A stretch of 64,000 nt of DNA, from positions 3,596,001 through 3,660,000 of the forward strand of contig NZ_CP095073.1 of the NCBI RefSeq assembly GCF_022919095.1, in the 5' to 3' direction. Below the pieces are notes generated by a model that did not search any database, was not told where the DNA came from, and saw only the letters and a program-made list of their open reading frames with translations. Position numbers and translations under genes: made by a program. Within the stretch, counting starts at the first letter, position 1, and the number at the start of each line of letters is the position of its first letter. Of this stretch, positions 43,561 to 51,506 are shown piece after piece. This DNA is from Halobacillus salinarum. GTDB taxonomy: Bacteria; Bacillota; Bacilli; Bacillales; Halobacillaceae.

Positions 43561-44535
43561 TTAAACATATGGAATGGCGCTGATGTCGTTGGTCATTGAA
43601 AAGTTTTGAATTTTAGTATTATGATCACATCGATAGTCGATCAAATCTACGTTCGGACCAATCACACACTTTTCTCCAATCCTCGTATGACCTCTCAGGT
43701 AGGAATGTGGTTGAATTACGGTGTCTTTTCCTATGGTTACTTCTGTTTCTATATACGTCGAATCGGGATCAATAATCGTTACTCCATTTTTCATATGTCC
43801 AACCAAGATGCGCTTTTGAAGGATTTTTTCTGCTCTCGCCAGTTGAGTTCTATCATTGATTCCAAATCCCTCTTCAAGGTTATGAACTCCGATCGCTGCA
43901 ATCTTTCGGCCTTGTTCTTTAAGAATTTCGATGACATCAGGCAGATAATATTCTCCCTGGCTGTTATCGGAAGAAACTTGCTCAAGGGACGCAAATAAGA
44001 GCTCATTGTCAAAGCAGAAGATGCCTGTGTTCACTTCTTGAATCTGAAGTTCTTTCTCATCAGCATCTTTATGCTCGACAATCCTCTCTACCCCGCCTTG
44101 ATCATTTCGAACAATTCTGCCATAACCGGAAGGATCCTCTGGAGACATCGTGATCACAGTAGCCGCTGCTTTAGACTCTTCATGATAATCAAAGCATCTT
44201 TCCAGTGTTTCACTGGTAATGAGCGGAGTGTCTCCTGTGATTACTAAGGTTGTTCCTTTTTTATCTTCCAGAAGACTGGAACTCATTTTTACGGCATGAG
44301 CAGTCCCCAGCTGTTCCTCCTGAAAAGCATAGTGAACTGAAGGACCGATCTTATTTTTCACCATTTCACTTTGATGCCCAACGATCGTAATGATTTCTTT
44401 AACACCGGTGGCCGTTAACTGATCAATCACATGCTGAACCATTGGCTGGCCGCATATCGTATGAAGAACTTTCGGCAAATCCGACTTCATTCGTGTCCCT
44501 TTTCCTGCCGCTAAGATGACGGCGAATCTCTGCAT
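43561..44535 (-). CDS. Truncated GlmU-like UDP-GlcNAc pyrophosphorylase
   Basis: The protein has 324 residues against about 456 for GlmU. The N-terminal uridyltransferase domain is complete: LAAGKGTRMKSDLPKVLH, EQLGTAHAV, TGDTPL and the EVNTGIFCF loop. The left-handed beta-helix begins (VTIIDPDSTYIE) but stops after about 80 residues, before the acetyltransferase active site. The protein can therefore only make UDP-GlcNAc from GlcNAc-1-P and UTP, and must get acetylated substrate from elsewhere. GGAGG precedes both a GTG (44538) and the ATG (44535). Probably a dedicated paralogue of the exopolysaccharide operon. Confidence 0.88.
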   Translation of the reverse strand: MQRFAVILAAGKGTRMKSDLPKVLHTICGQPMVQHVIDQLTATGVKEIITIVGHQSEMVKNKIGPSVHYAFQEEQLGTAHAVKMSSSLLEDKKGTTLVITGDTPLITSETLERCFDYHEESKAAATVITMSPEDPSGYGRIVRNDQGGVERIVEHKDADEKELQIQEVNTGIFCFDNELLFASLEQVSSDNSQGEYYLPDVIEILKEQGRKIAAIGVHNLEEGFGINDRTQLARAEKILQKRILVGHMKNGVTIIDPDSTYIETEVTIGKDTVIQPHSYLRGHTRIGEKCVIGPNVDLIDYRCDHNTKIQNFSMTNDISAIPYV

Positions 44536-44569
44536 CACGATATTTCCTCCATTCTTTTCATCCTCTTTA

Positions 44570-44758
44570 TTAGGCAAGACGACGAGTGTTAATATGATGA
44601 TCCTGGTAGATTGGCTCCAGCCCTTGCATGACTTCCTTCATCATTTGCTGATCGTTTTGGATTTGGTTTTTCTCCACTTTTTCATGAATTCCTTCCATGA
44701 TTTCCAGTAAAGTATCCTTGTCCAAACGCGTCTCTTTGCGTTCTGCTGTTAACGTCAT
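44570..44758 (-). CDS. 62-residue operon-internal protein of unknown function
   Basis: The protein is hydrophilic and predicted helical, with many Glu, Lys and Gln, and has no membrane segment. Its ATG directly follows the glmS stop codon (TAAATG), so translation is likely coupled; a GGTGG lies 5 bases upstream within glmS. It ends 34 bases before the glmU-like gene. I do not recognise it. Its place between two UDP-GlcNAc-forming enzymes suggests a helper or regulatory partner, which is inference only. Confidence 0.65.
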   Translation of the reverse strand: MTLTAERKETRLDKDTLLEIMEGIHEKVEKNQIQNDQQMMKEVMQGLEPIYQDHHINTRRLA

Positions 44759-46591
44759 TTATTCCACCGTCACACTCTTAGCTAGATTTCTAGGCTTGTC
44801 TACATCATTACCTAATGCTAAAGAAGTGTAATAGGCAATTAATTGCAGTGGGATTACGGTTAATAAAGGCGTAAGAATGGAGAAAGCAGCTGGGATGAAA
44901 CACGTTTCATCTACGTAATCCCAGATTTTCATATCTCCTTCAACCGCAATACCAAGAACTTGTGCGCCACGCGCTTTTACCTCTTTAATATTTCCGAGCA
45001 TTTTCTCACTTACAGCTTCTTGAGTCATTAATGCCACTACAGGAGTCCCTTCTTCAATCAAAGCAAGAGTCCCGTGCTTTAATTCGCCCGCTGCATACGC
45101 TTCAGAATGAATATAAGAGATTTCTTTAAGTTTAAGAGATCCTTCAAGAGATACAGCATGATCTGCTCCTCTCCCAAGGAAGAACACGCTGTCTGCATCT
45201 TTGATGGATTCTCCGTACCATTGAATTCCTTTGGTATGTTCAAGAATTTCTTCTATTTTCTCCGGAATGGCTGTAATAGCCTCTACCAGCTGTTCCTTAA
45301 ATTCATCATTTAAAGTTCCTTTGGCTTCGGAAAGGTAAATGCCTAACAGATAAAACGACAGCACTTGAGTCGTATAAGCTTTCGTAGAAGCAACCGCAAT
45401 TTCCGGTCCTGCCATAGTTAATATGACTTCATCCGCTTCCCGAGCAATAGAACTTCCTACTACATTCGTAATCGCAAGTACATGGGCACCTAAGTGCTGG
45501 CTTTGTCTTAATGCTGCTAGAGTATCCGCTGTTTCTCCGGATTGGCTGACTACAATGACGAGTGTTTTTTCATCAATAATCGGATTTCGATAACGGAATT
45601 CAGAAGCTACTTCGACCTCTACTGGAATTCTTGTTAATTCTTCGATCACATGCTTACCGATCAGGCCGGCATGATAAGCTGTTCCGCAAGCGACAATAGA
45701 AATCTTATTCCAATTTTTGATTTGTTCATGCGTCCAGTTTAATTCTTCAAATTCAACTTGTTTAGCTTCCTTATTTAAGCGCCCTGTCATCGTCTTTTCC
45801 AAAGCTTTCGGCTGTTCAAAAATTTCTTTCAGCATAAAATGATCGTAACCATTTTTCTCGGCCTGTTCCATATCCCAGTTGACTTTAAATATTTCACGCT
45901 GAATCGAATTCCCGGAATCTACTCCTAAAAGAGTGACCTCTTCAGGAGTAATGACGGCCATTTCCCCATCGTTAAGAATGTACACGTCACGAGTATATTC
46001 TAATACTGCTGGAATATCTGAACTGATGAGGTTTTCTTCTTCGCCAGCCCCGATGATTAATGGGCTGTCCTGCCGTACGGCATAGAGCTTTTCAGGTTCA
46101 TATTGGGAAACAATCCCTAGTGCATAGGCACCTTCAAGCTCACGAACTACTTTTTGAATAGTAGATACCATATTTCCATCAAACAGATCAGAGAACAAGT
46201 GGGAGATTACCTCGGAGTCAGTTTCTGATTGAAATTTATATCCTTTTTCAATCAGGTCTTTTTTAATTTGCAGGTAATTTTCAATGATTCCGTTATGAAC
46301 AACAGCAAATTCTTTTTGAGAATCGGTGTGGGGATGGGAGTTCTCATTCGATGGGCGTCCATGCGTCGCCCACCGTGTATGACCAATCCCTACAGTCCCT
46401 GCAACTGGAGATTCTTTCACTTGACTATCAAGATCAGAAAGTCTTCCTTCTGTTTTTCTTACATGAACGGATTCACCGTCATGAACTGCTATCCCTACTG
46501 AATCGTAACCTCGATACTCAAGCTTTTTTAACCCTGCAGTTAGAATGTTTTGTGTCTGTTTCGTACCAATATAACCAATGATTCCGCACAT
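44759..46591 (-). CDS. glmS: Glutamine-fructose-6-phosphate aminotransferase (isomerising)
   Basis: The protein has 610 residues. The catalytic Cys2 is at the N-terminus (MCGIIGYIG), followed by a GATase-2 domain (about 1-220) and two SIS domains with SQSGETADT and SLEGSLKLKEISYIHSEAY. It makes glucosamine-6-P from fructose-6-P and glutamine. Only 51 bases separate it from the dehydrogenase gene, so there is no room for the glmS ribozyme that precedes housekeeping glmS in Bacillus. This copy therefore escapes that feedback, which fits a dedicated polymer pathway. GGGAG precedes the ATG. Confidence 0.94.
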   Translation of the reverse strand: MCGIIGYIGTKQTQNILTAGLKKLEYRGYDSVGIAVHDGESVHVRKTEGRLSDLDSQVKESPVAGTVGIGHTRWATHGRPSNENSHPHTDSQKEFAVVHNGIIENYLQIKKDLIEKGYKFQSETDSEVISHLFSDLFDGNMVSTIQKVVRELEGAYALGIVSQYEPEKLYAVRQDSPLIIGAGEEENLISSDIPAVLEYTRDVYILNDGEMAVITPEEVTLLGVDSGNSIQREIFKVNWDMEQAEKNGYDHFMLKEIFEQPKALEKTMTGRLNKEAKQVEFEELNWTHEQIKNWNKISIVACGTAYHAGLIGKHVIEELTRIPVEVEVASEFRYRNPIIDEKTLVIVVSQSGETADTLAALRQSQHLGAHVLAITNVVGSSIAREADEVILTMAGPEIAVASTKAYTTQVLSFYLLGIYLSEAKGTLNDEFKEQLVEAITAIPEKIEEILEHTKGIQWYGESIKDADSVFFLGRGADHAVSLEGSLKLKEISYIHSEAYAAGELKHGTLALIEEGTPVVALMTQEAVSEKMLGNIKEVKARGAQVLGIAVEGDMKIWDYVDETCFIPAAFSILTPLLTVIPLQLIAYYTSLALGNDVDKPRNLAKSVTVE

Positions 46592-46642
46592 ATGTCTTCA
46601 TCTCCCTTACATTAATAGTGATGGTGAAAAAAAGGCCCCGAG

Positions 46643-47998
46643 TTACAATGCAATAGAATTATGACGCTTGTTTACTTTCGTCGCCGTACCAAGCTTGTGG
46701 ATATGCGGCTTATCAAATTCAGTAAACGCATTTCGTGTATCAACGATCGGTACTCCAAGTTCAGCTAGCTCTACATAATCAAAGTCGCTATGATTAGTCA
46801 CTAGAACCATGCAGTCATACTGTTTGAAATTCTCTTTGTTATAAGAAACCGAATGAACAATTTCCCCGTCTCCACCAATGAAGCTGTGAGCATGTGGGTC
46901 ATAGTAATCTACGTTTGCTCCGTTTTCTTTATAGATTTCATAAAGGTACAGACCTGGAGACTCTCTCAAATCACTAATGTTCGGCTTATAAGCCATCCCA
47001 AGAATGAGAATCTTTGAGCTATTGATGGAACGACCGTACAGGTTAAGGACTTGAGAAGTCTTCCCTGTTACGACTTCCGGCATGTTGTTATTAATAGATT
47101 GGGCAAGATCAATAAATTTACTATAAAAGCGGAATCCTTTTGCCTTCCATGATAGATACATAGGATCAAGCGGGATACAGTGACCTCCAATTCCAGGTCC
47201 TGGCTGAAACTTCATAAATCCAAATGGTTTGGTTGCAGCTGCATTAATGACTTCCCATACGTCAATATCCATCCGCTCACACATCATGGCAATTTCATTG
47301 ACAAAGGCAATATTAATACTGCGGAATGTATTTTCCAGAAGCTTTGACATTTCGGCCACTTTAGGAGAAGAGACGCGTACCACATTGTCCAGCATATTGC
47401 CGTAAAGCTCGGCACCAAGCTCGCTGCACGTATCAGTCATACCTCCCATAACCTTTGGCATATTTTGAGTGTTGAACTGTTCATTACCAGGATCTACACG
47501 CTCCGGGGAATAGCATAAGAAAATATCTTTTCCGGATTCATAACCCATTTTGTGAAATTCCCTGTAAATAAGTTCTTCTGTAGTTCCAGGATAAGTCGTA
47601 CTCTCCAAAGTAATGAGCATGCCTTTTTTCATATGAGGCTTCATATTCTCTATTACCCCGGTAATATAGGAAGTATCAGGATCCTGATTTTCACTTAAAG
47701 GGGTCGGAACACAAATGCTGACTGCGTCTAATTCTTTTACCACTTCGTAATTCGTCGTTGGGAGAAAGCGGTTGGTAGCAAGACAATGCTGCAGATCCTC
47801 ATCTGAAACGTCATTAATATAGGATTCACCTTGTTGAAGGGATTGAACTTTATCTTCATCCAGGTCAATTCCACAGACCGTATAACCGGCTTTCACCATT
47901 TCTACCGCCAGCGGCAATCCGACATATCCCATGCCAACTACTCCTACATTAACTTTCTTCACATCAATTTTTTGCTTAAGTTGTTCAACATATCCCAT
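46643..47998 (-). CDS. UDP-N-acetyl-hexosamine 6-dehydrogenase (WbpA/WecC type)
   Basis: The protein has 451 residues. VGMGYVGLPLAVEMVKAGY is the NAD-binding loop, STTYPGTTEE the middle segment, and PGPGIGGHCIPLDP holds catalytic Cys274. The GGHCIPLDP form is typical of enzymes that oxidise UDP-GlcNAc or UDP-ManNAc; UDP-glucose dehydrogenases have GGSCFPKD. The product would be UDP-GlcNAcA (or ManNAcA). With glmS and the glmU-like gene in the same operon, it points to an acidic amino-sugar polymer. AAAAGGGG precedes the ATG. The exact epimer cannot be told from sequence. Confidence 0.9.
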   Translation of the reverse strand: MGYVEQLKQKIDVKKVNVGVVGMGYVGLPLAVEMVKAGYTVCGIDLDEDKVQSLQQGESYINDVSDEDLQHCLATNRFLPTTNYEVVKELDAVSICVPTPLSENQDPDTSYITGVIENMKPHMKKGMLITLESTTYPGTTEELIYREFHKMGYESGKDIFLCYSPERVDPGNEQFNTQNMPKVMGGMTDTCSELGAELYGNMLDNVVRVSSPKVAEMSKLLENTFRSINIAFVNEIAMMCERMDIDVWEVINAAATKPFGFMKFQPGPGIGGHCIPLDPMYLSWKAKGFRFYSKFIDLAQSINNNMPEVVTGKTSQVLNLYGRSINSSKILILGMAYKPNISDLRESPGLYLYEIYKENGANVDYYDPHAHSFIGGDGEIVHSVSYNKENFKQYDCMVLVTNHSDFDYVELAELGVPIVDTRNAFTEFDKPHIHKLGTATKVNKRHNSIAL

Positions 47999-48025
47999 TT
48001 CAAAGTCCCCTTTTCATAGAATTTA

Positions 48026-48862
48026 TTATTCACTTACTGCTTCTGCTTTATTTTCAAGAACTTTCTTAATACGTGCTTCGAGCTCAATAAGCGAGAATGG
48101 TTTCGTAATATACTCCGAAACTCCATATTCAAAAGTCCGCTTAATATCATGCTCAAGCTGCTTGTTTGTCAGCACCATAATTTCAGAGGAACCTTTTGTA
48201 TACGTATCAATATTTCTAATTTGATTAATAAATTGATACCCATTTAAAGCAGAAAGATTGATTTCAGTAATGACGAGGTCAGGAAGAATCTGTTCATATT
48301 TTTCAATCCCTTCTTTACCGTCAACAGCTGTATGAATGATGTAACCTTTTCTTTGGAAGTATGACTTTAACAACTGATGAATACTGTCATCACTGTCTAC
48401 TAATAGGATGGATGGCTTCCAATCTTCTGTTCCAGACTGACTTGAATAAATGCGAATATCATGTTGTGTGGCTTTACTCTCTACCAGTTCCCATATCATG
48501 CTGAACAGCATTTGCTCGGATTGTTCCCGGCTTTTTGTGAAGCTGTTTACTAATATAGGTCCTCTAAGCTTGTCATGGTTTTCCAAATATTCTTTAACAT
48601 GGAGAGAGTAATAATGAGTAAATCCAAGACTGCAGCCATCGAGGATGATTCCAGCCATACCTTCAGCACGGTCATAGCTGACTTGAACTTTTACTTCTTG
48701 TTCCTCTTGTTCCAGATGGTTTTTTAATTTATCCACCCAGCCTTGGTTCAAGTCTGCCCTGCAGATAATAACGCCGCATGAAACGCTGTTTGCCTGATAG
48801 TTTTGAATAAAATGGTTAAAGGTTTGAATAATCCTTGAACCTACATTTTCCTTTTGAGCCAT
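48026..48862 (-). CDS. Pseudo-receiver protein with divergent N-terminal domain
   Basis: The protein has 278 residues. The C-terminal REC domain (about 150-270) has the acidic pair (LLVDSDDS) and the conserved Lys (ITKPFS), but the phospho-accepting Asp is Glu: VITEINLSALNG, E200. That can mimic a permanently phosphorylated state. The first ~130 residues show VQVSYDRAEGMAGIILDG followed by helices and may be a degenerate GGDEF-like fold; this is weak. No DNA-binding domain is present. GGGAGGTAAAGG precedes the ATG. It lies between the glycosyltransferase and the dehydrogenase, so it may modulate the synthase. Confidence 0.8.
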   Translation of the reverse strand: MAQKENVGSRIIQTFNHFIQNYQANSVSCGVIICRADLNQGWVDKLKNHLEQEEQEVKVQVSYDRAEGMAGIILDGCSLGFTHYYSLHVKEYLENHDKLRGPILVNSFTKSREQSEQMLFSMIWELVESKATQHDIRIYSSQSGTEDWKPSILLVDSDDSIHQLLKSYFQRKGYIIHTAVDGKEGIEKYEQILPDLVITEINLSALNGYQFINQIRNIDTYTKGSSEIMVLTNKQLEHDIKRTFEYGVSEYITKPFSLIELEARIKKVLENKAEAVSE

Positions 48863-48883
48863 TCTCCTTTACCTCCCTTATGG

Positions 48884-50304
48884 TTATGCTGACTTTTTGT
48901 TTTCCTCATCCCAGCTGGTTCGCACCATGGTACCCCATGAGTTGTTCTTTCTCATAAAATCAATATGTCCTAGAAAGCGCCATAAAATCCCAAGCTGGCG
49001 GTATCCAAAAAACATGAGGATCGTATAAAACAGCATTTTGAAATAGTGTCGAATTTTTGGATACCTTTGAAACGCCATTTCTTCTAACAACAACGACCCT
49101 AATCCAAGCAGGGTACCGTATAAAACGTTGATTAATCCAAACACAGCCATGATCTTCCAACCTGACATATCCATTAAGCTGTAGCCGACAAGTGCCAAAA
49201 AACCAGTAATTCTAAAATAAGGGCTGAGCGTTTCAAAAATTATATTGTAAGGAATGGTTAACCATCCCATTACTTTGTACTTCGGCCTCATAAACATATA
49301 CATGCCTTCTTCAAGCATATTTTTCAGATTTCCGCGGCCCCAGCGTTTACGCTGACTGCCAAGAACCTTGAAGGTATCCGGCGCCTGCGTCCAGCAAACG
49401 GCATCCGGGCAGAAATCAATTTTATAAGGCAATTTATTATCCAGCATATACCGGTGAAGCTTGATGATAATGTTCATATCTTCCCCAGGGTAGCCGCCTC
49501 GATATCCGCCGACTTTGATGACATATTCTTTCTTGAAAACACCAAATGCACCAGAAACGATAATTAATCCATTGATCGCGCTCCATCCGATTCTTCCCCT
49601 AGAAAGGCTTTCATATATTCCACGGTTTGAAGCATAGGGAGCAGTTTCTTTGGAGGCTTTACTTTTTTCACCATGCCATTTTCTATGTGGCAGCCGTTGG
49701 CGATTCTGACATTCCCTCCAATAGCGACGGATTCTTCGGGATTTTCCATATACTTTCTCGCAATTCTGATTAGAGCATCCTGCTCAAGCAGGGAATCTGC
49801 ATCGATGGAAGAAATAAGCGAATAATTCGAAACATTGATTCCTGCATTTAAAGAATCTGCTTTTCCGCCGTTTTCTTTATCCACAACGTACAGATTTGGA
49901 AAATCAGGATTGTAATAGATTCCCCGGACATCGGCTGTCTTAATGATTTTCTTAACCATTGAAGGTTTTTTGTAAGCGAGTTTAAATTCATCAATTAATA
50001 CGTTCAACGTTTCGTCAGAGGAACCGTCGTTTACGACAATGACTTCAAATTCCGGGTAGTGAAGAGCAAGCAGGCAGCGTACATTTTCCTTAACCGTGAG
50101 CTCTTCATTAAAAGCCGGAACAAGTATTGAAATCGGCGGGACTTGCTTGGAGCCCGAAAGCGACTCATATTTTGAATAAACCGTTCCTTTAATAATTCCA
50201 AATATCTTCTTGAACGAAAAGAGAATGATAGTGAAGTAAATGCTGTTGATGGCCAGGACGTAATACATCGCGAATACTCCATAAGCCAGTAGAATCTCTC
50301 TCAT
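48884..50304 (-). pseudogene. Processive GT2 family glycosyltransferase, frameshifted
   Basis: Two frames together encode a membrane glycosyltransferase of about 473 residues. The first part has an N-terminal membrane helix, VNDGSSDE and SIDADS (the two Asp motifs that bind UDP-sugar). The second has GAFGVFKKEY, YPGED (base) and QRKRW, the product-binding motif of processive synthases like IcaA/PgaC and hyaluronan synthases, followed by four or five membrane helices. The frames join if the G-run at 49596-49599 (plus-strand CCCC) had one more base, giving AFLGGRIGWSAING. It is the only synthase of the operon, so a true lesion would inactivate polymer formation. AAAGGAG precedes the ATG. Confidence 0.88.
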
Positions 50305-50321
50305 CGAATGCTCCTTTCAAG

Positions 50322-51488
50322 TTATATAGCTTCCACAAGCGAACGATCTTTTCCGAAGAATTTTTTATACAGAAACTGCTTTTGGTTGAAATGATTTAGT
50401 TGCTCGACATCTTCTTCAGCGTTTTCATATTGGTCAAGTTCTTCGTGGACCGCATCCAAAGCGATTTTTGAGCCTGAGGCACTGTCCGTTTCCAATGCTG
50501 CTTTACAAAGAATCGAAAACCCAACGTTGCCAAGTCCAAGCAGACTCTTTGCACAAGTCCTTGCTACCTCAAGATTGCGGCTGTGAAGTCCTTCCTCCAG
50601 AAGTTCAGTAAACCGAAGCTGTTCCGTTTCGCCGATCCATTCGAAGATCAGCATCCGTACCTGGTCGTCGGTCGCTTTCGCAAGGGTAACTACTTCTTTC
50701 GCTGACAATGCCATGGATGCTGTTAGGATTTGGATGGTCAGCATTCTAGTAGCTTTGTCATTAGAAGTCATTAATTTCCTAACGGAGGCAGGTACTTCCG
50801 GCCCCACTTCATCCCGTAAACCTATAAGTCCGACTTTTATAAGAGCAGGGTTTTGGGAAGTGAGAAACCTGAAATAACACTCTTTTAAATCGACTGACGC
50901 TTCTTTCGCAATATCAGCAAGGAGCTGGTACGTACTCTTCTTACCGTCCGCCAGATATTCAAGCATCTCTCCCACTTCCTCCGGCTTCTCTGAAGCCTGG
51001 GCAATGGAGCGTCCGATGATGTAAATAGTAGAGTCAAATTTATTTTTTCGGAGCAGCGTGAACAAATGTGGAACTGCAGGTGTATGTCTCATCGTCCCAA
51101 GATAGTAAGCTGCATCGATGCGGTTAATATGCATCGAACTGTTCAGCCGTTTAAGATTAAAAGCTGTCAGTCCCATATCCTCACACAATTGAATGAGTTT
51201 TTCCTTGTGTATTCCTGATAATCGATTAATCCATTCGGAAAGCAGTTGCTGAAAGACTTTCCTTTCAAATTTATTTAAGGCACTTGCCGGCGGCTGAATG
51301 TCCTCTCTAAGGTCCATAGCTGTTTGTACGTAATCTAAATAATTTTGATGTTTCTGAAGACACTCCTGGGTTTTCTTTTCTTTTCTTATCTTGCCGATTT
51401 TTATTGTCAAAGTAATCGCCATGATCACTGCCATAAGAGTGAGCAGAATGACAGCCATTCCCATAGCTAGCTCTAGATTTACAAACAT
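50322..51488 (-). CDS. Membrane-anchored HEAT-repeat protein
   Basis: The protein has 388 residues. An N-terminal membrane helix (about 8-30) is followed by a coiled, basic stretch (KIRKEKKTQ) and then alpha-helical repeats of HEAT type, for example AAYYLGTMRHTPAVPHLFTLL and VGLIGLRDEVGPEVPASVRKL. Such proteins often sit beside GT2 synthases of Bacillaceae and may act as scaffold. The gene is 17 bases upstream of the GT2 gene, with AAGGAGG before its ATG. No catalytic motif is seen. Confidence 0.82.
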   Translation of the reverse strand: MFVNLELAMGMAVILLTLMAVIMAITLTIKIGKIRKEKKTQECLQKHQNYLDYVQTAMDLREDIQPPASALNKFERKVFQQLLSEWINRLSGIHKEKLIQLCEDMGLTAFNLKRLNSSMHINRIDAAYYLGTMRHTPAVPHLFTLLRKNKFDSTIYIIGRSIAQASEKPEEVGEMLEYLADGKKSTYQLLADIAKEASVDLKECYFRFLTSQNPALIKVGLIGLRDEVGPEVPASVRKLMTSNDKATRMLTIQILTASMALSAKEVVTLAKATDDQVRMLIFEWIGETEQLRFTELLEEGLHSRNLEVARTCAKSLLGLGNVGFSILCKAALETDSASGSKIALDAVHEELDQYENAEEDVEQLNHFNQKQFLYKKFFGKDRSLVEAI

Positions 51489-51506
51489 AATATCCTCCTC
51501 CTTCCG

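Noticed and set aside
46592-46642. glmS ribozyme upstream of glmS
   Set aside because: The gap is 51 bases and carries no ribozyme-like conserved sequence.
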